Source of the DNA: Stenotrophomonas mori
GTDB lineage: Bacteria > Pseudomonadota > Gammaproteobacteria > Xanthomonadales > Xanthomonadaceae
NCBI RefSeq assembly: GCF_023556335.1
Contig: NZ_JAIKTS010000003.1
Coordinates: 63,670 to 127,669 of the forward strand
Reading direction: 5' to 3'
Length of the DNA: 64,000 bases
In this document: positions 46,844 through 54,574 of the stretch, piece by piece
Layout of the letters: each line of letters starts with the position of its first letter
Position numbering within the stretch: the first letter of the stretch is position 1
Notes under the pieces: model-generated
What the model saw: the letters and a program-made list of their open reading frames with translations, nothing else
The model's database searches: none
What the model was told of the DNA's origin: nothing
Made by a program: the position numbers and the translations under genes

Positions 46844-47125
46844 TCAGAAGCCCACGTTCATGCTGGCCCAGTAGGCGCGGCCGGGCTTGTTTTCATTGGC
46901 CGGCGTGCGCTTCTCGATGCCTTCGGCGGTGATGGTCGAGATCCCCAGCGCCTGGCGGGCGATCTGCTGTGCGGTGACGTGCACGGCGGCGATGTCGGTG
47001 GCGTCGGCCGCCTCCTCCGCCAAAGCCGGGCCGGCGGCCAGGAACGACAGTGCCAAGGTGGCGAAGGGAGTGCGGTGGAAAGCACGGGTGTGCGGACACG
47101 CCCGCACGCTGCGGGTTGGGGACAT
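46844..47125 (-). pseudogene. Internally deleted FepA-type TonB-dependent siderophore receptor
   Basis: 93 codons. Residues 1-36 form a signal peptide (PFATLALSFLAAGPALAEE). Residues about 48-78 match the start of a FepA/PfeA plug: AVHVTAQQIARQALGISTIT and AEGIEKRTPAN. The next residues, NKPGRAYWASMNVGF, match the extreme C-terminus of the same receptor family (FepA ends in NEPGR followed by an aromatic strand and Phe). Roughly 600 residues of plug and barrel are missing, with the frame kept. The product cannot form a receptor. The first and last parts agreeing with one family argue for a deletion rather than chance. Confidence 0.85.
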
Positions 47126-47240
47126 CAGTCGGGCCTCTCGACGGGGGTGAGCAGGCCTCTGGCGATGGCGTGAGGCGCAGCAGTTCCGGATGCGGCTGGG
47201 CGCATCGGCCTGCCACGGACGCCGCGCATGGTATATCAGA

Positions 47241-47255
47241 TGAGAATAGTTATCA
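47241..47255 (-). promoter_or_regulatory. Fur box upstream of the receptor remnant
   Basis: TGAGAAT-A-GTTATCA on the plus strand matches 12 of 14 positions of the 7-1-7 Fur consensus (TGATAAT-n-ATTATCA). It lies 116 bases upstream of the remnant on its strand, in the only AT-rich patch of the interval, and adjoins a further ACTATT half site. Predicted to repress the receptor-esterase-propeller unit when iron is plentiful. Confidence 0.75.
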
Positions 47256-47275
47256 CTATTGAGGCGGCGCGCCTA

Positions 47276-47923
47276 TCAGGTCCAGGCGTCCAGCTGCCGG
47301 AGGTCGTCGATCACCGCCAGTGCGCCGGCCGATGCGAGGTCCAGGTCGCGTGGATAGCCGTACCCCACCAGCACGATGGGCATGCCGGCGGCGTTCGCCG
47401 CACCCAGGTCGGTGGCCGAGTCGCCGACCATCAGGCAGTCCGCCGGTGCCTGGTTCAGCAGGTGCGCCGCATGCAGCAGCGGCTCGGGCGCGGGTTTGCG
47501 CTGGGGCAGGGTGTCGCCGCCGACGATATGCGTGAACCCCGCGGCGATGCCGAGGTGGTCCAGCAGCGGGGGAACCAGGGCCGACGGCTTGTTGGTGCAG
47601 ATCGCCATCGGCACGCCGCGGCGCTGCAGCCGCTGCAGGGCGTCGGCGACTCCGTCGTACAGGCGCGGGCTGCGCAGCAGGCAGTCATGGTAGTGGCGCA
47701 TGAACAGCGGCATGGTCGCGTCGAGCCCACGTTCGCTGCCGGCATGCGCCAGCGCGGTGGCCACCAGCCGGCGCACGCCTTCGCCGATCCAGCCGCGCAC
47801 CGTGGTGTCGGACACGCGCGGCAGCGACAGGGCATCCAGCGTGCGGTTGACCGCCTCGGCGATGTCCTCGGCGCTGTCCACCAGCGTGCCGTCCAGGTCG
47901 AATATCACTGCCGCAGCACCCAC
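47276..47923 (-). CDS. gph: Phosphoglycolate phosphatase (HAD family)
   Basis: 215 residues from a GTG start at 47923, set by AAGGAGG eight bases upstream and the family opening AAAVIFDLDGTLVDSAEDI. Nucleophile motif DLDGT, motif II ICTNKP, motif III lysine in RKPAPEPLL, motif IV MVGDSATDLGAA. It removes 2-phosphoglycolate formed in DNA repair. It follows dinB on the same strand by 61 bases. Confidence 0.9.
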   Translation of the reverse strand: MGAAAVIFDLDGTLVDSAEDIAEAVNRTLDALSLPRVSDTTVRGWIGEGVRRLVATALAHAGSERGLDATMPLFMRHYHDCLLRSPRLYDGVADALQRLQRRGVPMAICTNKPSALVPPLLDHLGIAAGFTHIVGGDTLPQRKPAPEPLLHAAHLLNQAPADCLMVGDSATDLGAANAAGMPIVLVGYGYPRDLDLASAGALAVIDDLRQLDAWT

Positions 47924-47984
47924 GTGGCGCCCTCCTTGTCGGGAAATGGGGGAAGTGTAGCGGGGCGCGCGGGCCGGCCCCGGC

Positions 47985-49061
47985 TCAGTCCGCCGGCATG
48001 CCGCGGAACAGGTCGCCCTGCAGCAGGGCATCCTCGCGGTCGCGGAAGCCGGACAGGCCCACCCCGACCAGCCGGTAGCGGGTTTCCGGCGGCAGTTGCA
48101 CCCGTTGGCACAGTGCCAGCGCGATGTCGCGCAGATCCTCCATCGAGGCCGGCGGCGCGTCGGGGGTCAGGCTCCGGGTGAGGATGCGGAACTGCGCGGT
48201 CTTGAGCTTGAGCACGACGGTGTGGCCGATACGGTCTGTGCGCCCGGTGGCGTGCCAGGTCTTGGCGGCCAGGCGGGAGATGGTCTCGTCGAACTCGCCC
48301 AGGCGCAGGTCTTCGCTGAACGTGTCTTCGGAGGAGATCGACTGCACCGGCTGGTCCGGCTCCACCGGGCGCTCATCGATGCCGCGCGCACGCCGGTACA
48401 GGCGTTGGCCGATGGTACCGAACAGCGCTTCCAGCTGTTCTTCCGGGAGGCCGCGGAGGTCGCCGACCGTGGCGATGCCCAGCGCGGCCAGGCGCGCCTG
48501 CATGACCTTGCCGACCCCCGGGAGGCGATTCACCGGCAGCGGCGTGAGGAACCGCTCCACGCGCGAGGGGGGCACCACGAACTGGCCGTCCGGCTTGCGC
48601 CAGTCCGAGGCGATCTTGGCCAGGAACTTGTTCGGTGCGATGCCGGCCGAGGCACTGAGCGAGGTGGTCTCGCGGATCCGCGCACGGATGGCGCGCGCGA
48701 TCTCGGTGGCGATCCCGCCGCAGGCCGTCGTGCCGGTCACGTCCAGGTAGGCCTCGTCCAGCGACAACGGCTCCACCAGCGGGGTGTACTGCAGGAAGAT
48801 TTCGCGGATCTGCGCGGATACCGCCTTGTAGCGGCCGAAATCCGGCGGCACGAACAGGGCGTCCGGGCACAGCCGCTCCGCGCGCATCGCCGGCATTGCC
48901 GAGCGCACCCCGTACCTGCGCGCCTCGTAGGACGCCGCGCACACGACCGAGCGCGCGCCCCGCCAGGCGACGACCACGGGTTTGCCGCGCAACGCCGGAT
49001 CGTCCCGCTGCTCGACCGACGCATAGAAGGCGTCCATGTCGATATGGATGATCTTGCGCAT
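47985..49061 (-). CDS. dinB: DNA polymerase IV
   Basis: 358 residues, usual length. The Y-family palm motifs are IIHIDMDAFYASVEQRDDP and PLSLDEAYLDVTG with the catalytic Asp/Glu; helix-hairpin-helix NRLPGVGKVMQARLAALGI follows, then the little-finger domain. It does error-prone translesion synthesis. It is divergent from fabA with 199 bases between starts. No LexA box could be picked out with confidence. Confidence 0.96.
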   Translation of the reverse strand: MRKIIHIDMDAFYASVEQRDDPALRGKPVVVAWRGARSVVCAASYEARRYGVRSAMPAMRAERLCPDALFVPPDFGRYKAVSAQIREIFLQYTPLVEPLSLDEAYLDVTGTTACGGIATEIARAIRARIRETTSLSASAGIAPNKFLAKIASDWRKPDGQFVVPPSRVERFLTPLPVNRLPGVGKVMQARLAALGIATVGDLRGLPEEQLEALFGTIGQRLYRRARGIDERPVEPDQPVQSISSEDTFSEDLRLGEFDETISRLAAKTWHATGRTDRIGHTVVLKLKTAQFRILTRSLTPDAPPASMEDLRDIALALCQRVQLPPETRYRLVGVGLSGFRDREDALLQGDLFRGMPAD

Positions 49062-49260
49062 GACCGAAGAGCGCGCCGGGGTGACGAAAGCGGCATGATA
49101 GCCCGAGGCTCCGTACGCATTGGTACGATGGCCCCGGACAGCGGACGTTTCCCGGGCCTGACACTACGGGGGCGTACGGTTAAAACTGTTGATTGAAAGC
49201 CCGCGCATCATGCATGCTCGGCCGTTGACCCACGTTTTCGTGATCCGGATTACCGCTTCG

Positions 49261-49776
49261 ATGAACCGTCTCAATGCGTTCTCGCGCGAACAACTGCTGG
49301 CCAGTGCGCGCGGCGAGCTGTTCGGGCCCAACAAGGGCCGCCTTCCCAACGACCCGATGCTGATGTTCGACCGCATCACCGACATCCGCGATGACGGTGG
49401 TCCGCATGGCAAGGGCTTGGTGCGTGCGGAACTGGACATCCGCCCGGACCTCTGGTTCTTCGGCTGCCACTTCCTCGGCGACCCGGTCATGCCCGGTTGC
49501 CTGGGCCTGGACGCGATGTGGCAGCTGACCGGCTTCTTCCTCACCTGGCTGGGCGCCGAAGGGCGTGGCCGCGCGCTGGGATGCGGCGAGGTCAAGTTCA
49601 CCGGCCAGGTGCTGCCCAGCGCCAAGCTGGTGCAATATGAGATCGATGTGACGCGGGTGATCAACCGCAAGCTGGTGATGGCCCAGACCGATGCCCGCAT
49701 GCTGGTCGACGGTCGCGAGATCTACACCGCCAAGGACCTGCGGGTCGGCCTGTTCACTTCCACCGAGAGCTTCTGA
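49261..49776 (+). CDS. fabA: 3-hydroxyacyl-ACP dehydratase/isomerase
   Basis: 171 residues from ATG 49261, matching E. coli FabA in length. Catalytic His70 is in [15 protein letters not shown] and Asp84 in [14 protein letters not shown]. It dehydrates 3-hydroxydecanoyl-ACP and isomerises the trans-2 to the cis-3 product, the branch point to unsaturated fatty acids. It overlaps fabB by one base, the classic fabAB operon. Confidence 0.96.
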   Translation: MNRLNAFSREQLLASARGELFGPNKGRLPNDPMLMFDRITDIRDDGGPHGKGLVRAELDIRPDLWFFGCHFLGDPVMPGCLGLDAMWQLTGFFLTWLGAEGRGRALGCGEVKFTGQVLPSAKLVQYEIDVTRVINRKLVMAQTDARMLVDGREIYTAKDLRVGLFTSTESF

Positions 49777-50984
49777 TGCGTCGCGTCGTCATTACCGGCA
49801 TGGGCATCAACTCCTGCCTCGGCAACGATCCCGCCACCGTTTCCAGCGCCCTGCGCGAAGGCCGTTCCGGCATCGTCGCGCTGCCCGACCACGCCGAGGC
49901 CGGCCTGCGCAGTCAGATCGGTGGCCGCGTGGAGATCGATCTCGAGGCCCAGATCGACCGCAAGCTCAAGCGTTTCATGAGCGACGCCGCGGCCTACAGC
50001 TACATCGCGCTGCGCGACGCCATCGCCGACGCCGGCCTGGAGCCGGGGCAGGTCGGCAACCCGCGTACCGGGCTGATCGCCGGTTCCGGCGGCGGGTCCA
50101 GCGAATGGCAGGTGGAAGCCGCCGACCTGCTGCGCAACCGCGGGGTGCGCAAGGTCGGTCCGTACATGGTGCCGCGCACCATGTGCTCGACGGTATCGGC
50201 CAATCTGGCCACCGCGTTCGGCATCAAGGGCTTGAGCTACTCGCTTTCCGCCGCCTGCGCGACTTCGGCGCACTGCATCGGCGCGGCCGCGGACCTCATC
50301 CGCCACGGCGCGCAGGACATCGTGTTCGCCGGTGGCGGCGAGGACCTGCATTGGTCGATGAGCGTGATGTTCGACGCGATGGGCGCGCTTTCCACCGGCT
50401 TCAACGCCACCCCGGCGCAGGCCTCGCGTCCCTACGACGCCAATCGCGACGGTTTCGTCATCGCCGGCGGCGCCGGCATGCTGGTGCTGGAGGACTACGA
50501 GCATGCCGTGGCCCGTGGCGCGCACATCCATGCGGAGCTGGTCGGCTATGGCGTGACGTCCGACGGCGCCGACATGGTGGCACCGTCCGGCGAGGGCGCG
50601 GTGCGCTGCATGAACATGGCGCTGGCAGGGCTGGACCGGCCGGTCGACTACCTCAACACGCATGGAACCTCGACCCCGCTGGGCGACATCACCGAACTGG
50701 GTGCGGTCCGCGAAGTGTTCGGCGACAAGGTTCCGCCGATCTCCTCGACCAAGTCCCTGTCCGGGCATTCGCTTGGCGCCGCCAGCGTGCACGAGGCGAT
50801 CTTCTGCCTGTTGATGATGCGCGACGGCTTCATCGCCGGCTCGGCCAACATCGAGCAGCTGGACGAGCGTGCCGCCGGTTTCCCGATCGTGCAGCAGAGC
50901 CGCGAGGCCAGGCTGGAGACGGTCATGTCGAACAGCTTCGGTTTCGGCGGGACCAACGCGACCCTGGTGTTCGGCCGGGTCTGA
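49776..50984 (+). CDS. fabB: Beta-ketoacyl-ACP synthase I
   Basis: 402 residues. Nucleophile Cys161 in [13 protein letters not shown]; His motifs [11 protein letters not shown] and [16 protein letters not shown]-terminal [14 protein letters not shown]. It elongates the cis-3-decenoyl-ACP made by FabA. A large two-part hairpin follows the stop. Confidence 0.97.
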   Translation: MRRVVITGMGINSCLGNDPATVSSALREGRSGIVALPDHAEAGLRSQIGGRVEIDLEAQIDRKLKRFMSDAAAYSYIALRDAIADAGLEPGQVGNPRTGLIAGSGGGSSEWQVEAADLLRNRGVRKVGPYMVPRTMCSTVSANLATAFGIKGLSYSLSAACATSAHCIGAAADLIRHGAQDIVFAGGGEDLHWSMSVMFDAMGALSTGFNATPAQASRPYDANRDGFVIAGGAGMLVLEDYEHAVARGAHIHAELVGYGVTSDGADMVAPSGEGAVRCMNMALAGLDRPVDYLNTHGTSTPLGDITELGAVREVFGDKVPPISSTKSLSGHSLGAASVHEAIFCLLMMRDGFIAGSANIEQLDERAAGFPIVQQSREARLETVMSNSFGFGGTNATLVFGRV

Positions 50985-50993
50985 GGCGGGCGC

Positions 50994-51034
50994 ACGGGTT
51001 CCGGCCGCCTCGACGAGGCGGGCACCGGACCCGT
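50994..51034 (+). terminator. Two-part hairpin terminator after fabAB
   Basis: Outer stem ACGGGT(T)CCGG / CCGGACCCGT with one bulged T, inner stem CCGCCTC / GAGGCGG with loop GAC. It begins nine bases after the fabB stop. No T-run. Confidence 0.75.
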
Positions 51035-51406
51035 CCTGGGCGCCTGCGGCGGCGCGCGCCGCTGCGGCCCTCCGCCGTGGTCCGCGGGTACGGTCGCGCA
51101 CGCCATGGCGGCCGACAGGGCGCACCCGCTCGGGCAGCCGCATCCGGCGTCCGCCGGGAAAGAAGAAAGAACACCCCGTACCTGCGCTGCGGCCTTCCTC
51201 GGCAGCGGCGCATGCCGGCGGCGTGCGCTGGCCGGCAGCCTCGCGGCGCCCGGATGCCGCCTTGCCGATGGCCCCCCGGCCCTCCCGGCCGACAGATTCC
51301 CGTCGCCGCCTTCGCAGCGTGTGGTCAGGCAGCGCAGTGCCTGCCTGTGATCCTTGTCTGTTGTGAGAGGTAGGGGAACGCCCTACCAGAGCCGACCGGC
51401 CCGGGG
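51035..51406. other. GC-rich intergenic region, no gene seen
   Basis: About 370 bases between the fabB terminator and the stop of the XRE regulator gene. Open frames exist on both strands but are rich in Arg/Pro/Ala without motif, start signal or coding-like third positions. It marks the border between core genes and the lasso-peptide locus. Confidence 0.45.
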
Positions 51407-51691
51407 TCAGTCCCGGTTGCCGTCCTTGCGGCTGAAGTCCTTGATCACCTGCGCGAGCGCGTCGTCCTCGGCGAAAAAGTACGCCACCGGCACATCCAGC
51501 ACCTTGGCCAGGCGCTGCAGCGTCTGCAGGTCGGGCTGGTGCACCCCGGTTTCATAGCGGTTGATGCGGGTGCTGGCGACGAAATCGTCCAGCCCGGCCC
51601 GGATGCCGAGGTTGCGCTGCGAAATGCCATAGCCCTCCCGTGCTTCGCGCAGGCGAACGCTGTAGACGGGGAGCTGCTTCTTCTCGACCAA
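51407..51691 (-). CDS. XRE-family transcriptional regulator
   Basis: 94 residues, one domain. The helix-turn-helix covers about residues 11-68: LREAREGYGISQRNLGIRAG, then RINRYETGVHQPDLQTLQRL and AKVLDVPVAYFFAEDD, the usual closing helix. It is small enough to be a simple dimeric repressor. It is divergent from the TonB receptor gene, and a perfect palindrome lies between them, so it probably controls itself and perhaps the receptor. A role in lasso-peptide regulation is inferred only from position. Confidence 0.85.
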   Translation of the reverse strand: MVEKKQLPVYSVRLREAREGYGISQRNLGIRAGLDDFVASTRINRYETGVHQPDLQTLQRLAKVLDVPVAYFFAEDDALAQVIKDFSRKDGNRD

Positions 51692-52051
51692 TTGCGCGCG
51701 TGTTCCGGACTTCGATGGACTGAAGCTTCCGAAAGGACGCTTGACATCGATACTACGTTAAACGTAGTGTGCGCATCGGTTTAATGAATGGACGCAATAC
51801 GCACATCGCGGCCGGGCAGTGCGCCGGACGCGGGCGCGGCATGACGGGGGCGGCCTGCGGGCCGTCGCCGGGCCATGCGCCGCAAGGCCTGCCTGGAGGG
51901 CGGGTGCGATTCCCGACTGGATCGATGGCCGTTCCCGGGCCTCGGGGGAGTGCGCGCGTTTCCAGGCCTGCCCGCCGCATTGCGTCTGTCATCGCGGGAT
52001 GGCGACCGGCCATCCCTTGGCAATCACTCATGGAAAGCAAAAGGACGCAGC
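51692..52051. other. Divergent control region, XRE regulator / TonB receptor
   Basis: 360 bases without a gene. It contains a perfect TTGACA at 51741-51746 on the plus strand, whose expected -10 position overlaps the palindrome at 51752-51768 but has no good -10 match. Further on, GGGATGGC / GCCATCCC (51996-52016) forms an 8-bp stem 35 bases before the receptor ATG. The long GC-rich leader between them has no recognised riboswitch. Confidence 0.45.
51752..51768. promoter_or_regulatory. Palindromic operator of the XRE regulator
   Basis: ACTACGTT-A-AACGTAGT, a perfect 8-bp inverted repeat around one base, 60 bases upstream of the regulator start and five bases after a TTGACA hexamer on the other strand. 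The size fits an XRE dimer. Binding is inferred. Confidence 0.7.
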
Positions 52052-54475
52052 ATGAAGACCAGGGTTCTACGCAACGCCATCTCCATCGCCTTGCTCGCCA
52101 TGGCCGCCGGGATCCCCGACGCGGCCATGGCCCAGGAAGCTGCCGCCGGCACGGAGGAGGTGCCGGAGGACGGGGCAGGGAAGCGGCCTGCCGGCTCACC
52201 TCCGTCCCGTTCGTCGTCGCGGAAGGGGGCGGCAGCCACGGATCTCAAGGCGGTGACGGTCACCGGATCGCGGATACGGGGCGGTGCGGCACCGTCGCCG
52301 ACGGTGATCATCGGCGCGGAAGCCATCCGTGAAGAAGGGTTCGCGGATCTGGGAGAGGTGATCCGTGGTCTCCCGCAGAATGCCGGGGGAGGCCAGAACC
52401 CCGGTGTCGCCGCGGGCGCCACCGCAGGAGTCGGAGGGCTTGCCAACCAGAATGTCACCGGCGGATCGAGCCTGAATCTCAGGGGCCTGGGGCCCGATGC
52501 GTCGCTGACCCTGCTCAATGGCCGCCGCATGGCGTACGGAAGCTTCGTCCAATCCGTCGATATCAGTGCGATTCCGGTCGAAGCGGTCGAGCGCGTCGAG
52601 ATCGTTGCCGACGGTGCCTCGGCCATCCACGGGTCCGATGCCGTGGGCGGTGTCGCCAACGTGATCCTGATGCGTGACTACGATGGGGTGAACGCAGGGG
52701 TGCGCTATGGCGCCGCCACGCAAGGCGGGCTCGCGACACGCGAGTACACCCTGACGGCGGGGACGACGTGGGCCACCGGCGGGCTGATCGCGACCCATCT
52801 CAACACCGACAATGACGGGCTGTATGCGCGGCAGCGTGACTACACCGCGCGCATGTTCGATCCCAGCACGCTCTATCCGGACACGGACCTGGAAAGCACC
52901 CTTGTCAGCATGCACCAGTCGCTGGGAGACGCTGTTGAACTCAAGCTGGATGCGTTGAGGACCGTACGGCACATGCTCACCTTCCCGAACAATGGCGGGC
53001 TGGGGGCGACCTACTTCATGAATACGACCCGGACCGAGACGGCATCGATCTCGCCAGGGATAGAGGTCTCGTTGCCACGCGACTGGATGCTCCAGCTTGG
53101 AGCGAACTGGGGCAGGGACCGTACCAATTATCGCCAGTTCGACATCGATATCCTCAACGGCGGCAGCGCACTCTGGAACTACCAGTGCTTCTGCAATGAG
53201 ACAAGGGCCTATGACATCGGGGTGGAGGGCCCGGTGTTCACGTTGCCGGGCGGCGAGGCGAGGTTGGCGGCTGGAGGTGGGTACCGGAAGAACGCATTCC
53301 TGCAGCGCAATCACCTGGCCAACATGACGGCGATACAGGGCGAGGAGAGCAGCCGCTTCGTCTATGCGGAGGTCAACCTTCCGTTTGTCGGCCGGGATGC
53401 GGGTATTCCCGGCGTGCATCGGCTCGAACTGAATCTGGCGGCGCGCAGCGAGCATTACGACAGTTTCGGCCGGGTCACCACGCCGAAGGTCGGCTTGATC
53501 TACAGCCCGAGTGCCGATTTCACGGTGAAGGGGTCCTGGGGCAAGTCGTTCAAGACGCCCACCCTGTTGCAGCGCTACTGGATGAGGAGTGCCTCGCTCA
53601 GCCCGCCGGCGTACTACGGCGGCATCGGCTACCCGCCGGAGGCAACGGTCCTGGCGCTCTACGGTGGCAATCCGGACCTGGGGCCGGAGCGTGCAAGAAC
53701 CTGGAGCGCGTCTCTGGCGTTCCATCCGGAGGCGCTTCCGGCGCTCCAGGCAGAGGTGACGTGGTTCGACATCGACTACACGGATCGCGTTGTCGAGCCG
53801 ATCACCAACTTTGGAAGGGCGATGGGCAATCCGGTCTACGACCGGTTCATCAGCTATCGCCCGTCGCACCAGGAGCAGGCGGAGCTCATCGCGCTCGCCG
53901 ACACTTTCTGGAATCTCGCTGGGGTGCCCTACGATCCCGATCAGGTTGCCGCGATCCTGTACGACAACTATGCCAATGTTGCCCGCCAGCACATCAAGGG
54001 TCTTGATCTGTCGATCTCGTACCGGTTCGACGTCGGTGCAGGCCGGCTGACACTGCGCGGTTCGGGAAGCTGGCTGGACAGCGCGCAGCAGACGTCGGAG
54101 ATGTCGCCTTGGCATGACATTGCCGGATCGTTGTTCAGTCCCGCGAAGATCAACGCCAGAGCAGGCGCCGTGTGGTCGCAGGGAGGGTTGAGTGCCTCGG
54201 CCTTCGTCAACTACACCGGTGGAGTCACCAACAGGCTGGTCCAGGGCTCGACGGAGAAGACCTCGGCATTCACCACCGTGGACACGACGTTGCGCTATGA
54301 GCCGGACAGCACGGGCATCTGGCGAGGGATGGCGGTTGCCTTCTCCGTGCAGAACCTCCTCGATCGGGATCCTCCGTTCTACACCCCGCTGGGGCCGGCG
54401 GATCCGCCTTACGACTCCACCAACTACTCGGCGATTGGCCGCTTCATGAGCCTGTCCGTGTCCAAGCGCTTCTAG
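52052..54475 (+). CDS. TonB-dependent receptor of the lasso-peptide locus
   Basis: 807 residues from ATG 52052 (AAAAGGACGC upstream). Signal peptide about 1-27 ending AMAQE, then a Pro/Ser-rich stretch. The plug begins DLKAVTVTGSRIRG (about 64), continues with NLRGLGPDASLTLLNGRRM and VERVEIVADGASAIHGSDAV, and the barrel ends with the aromatic SLSVSKRF. In isopeptidase-type lasso clusters the receptor next to the isopeptidase is thought to import the lasso peptide. No sigma/anti-sigma (FecIR) pair is next to it and there is no N-terminal signalling domain. It lies 99 bases before the isopeptidase gene on the same strand. Confidence 0.93.
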   Translation: MKTRVLRNAISIALLAMAAGIPDAAMAQEAAAGTEEVPEDGAGKRPAGSPPSRSSSRKGAAATDLKAVTVTGSRIRGGAAPSPTVIIGAEAIREEGFADLGEVIRGLPQNAGGGQNPGVAAGATAGVGGLANQNVTGGSSLNLRGLGPDASLTLLNGRRMAYGSFVQSVDISAIPVEAVERVEIVADGASAIHGSDAVGGVANVILMRDYDGVNAGVRYGAATQGGLATREYTLTAGTTWATGGLIATHLNTDNDGLYARQRDYTARMFDPSTLYPDTDLESTLVSMHQSLGDAVELKLDALRTVRHMLTFPNNGGLGATYFMNTTRTETASISPGIEVSLPRDWMLQLGANWGRDRTNYRQFDIDILNGGSALWNYQCFCNETRAYDIGVEGPVFTLPGGEARLAAGGGYRKNAFLQRNHLANMTAIQGEESSRFVYAEVNLPFVGRDAGIPGVHRLELNLAARSEHYDSFGRVTTPKVGLIYSPSADFTVKGSWGKSFKTPTLLQRYWMRSASLSPPAYYGGIGYPPEATVLALYGGNPDLGPERARTWSASLAFHPEALPALQAEVTWFDIDYTDRVVEPITNFGRAMGNPVYDRFISYRPSHQEQAELIALADTFWNLAGVPYDPDQVAAILYDNYANVARQHIKGLDLSISYRFDVGAGRLTLRGSGSWLDSAQQTSEMSPWHDIAGSLFSPAKINARAGAVWSQGGLSASAFVNYTGGVTNRLVQGSTEKTSAFTTVDTTLRYEPDSTGIWRGMAVAFSVQNLLDRDPPFYTPLGPADPPYDSTNYSAIGRFMSLSVSKRF

Positions 54476-54502
54476 CCGTCGCAGCGGCCCCTGCACCGAT
54501 CG

Positions 54503-54544
54503 GGTCGTCCGGCCGTCCGGAGGAACACGGGTAGCCGGACGACC
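54503..54544 (+). promoter_or_regulatory. Intergenic inverted repeat between receptor and isopeptidase genes
   Basis: GGTCGTCCGGC / GCCGGACGACC, a perfect 11-bp inverted repeat with a 20-base loop, halfway between the two genes. It could be a partial terminator or an mRNA-processing hairpin that sets different levels of receptor and isopeptidase. Confidence 0.6.
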
Positions 54545-54574
54545 GGCTCGGTCGGCCATGAATGAGGAATCCAA

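Noticed and set aside
51105..51350. Small open frame after fabB
   Set aside because: Random-looking Arg/Pro/Ala composition without start signal.
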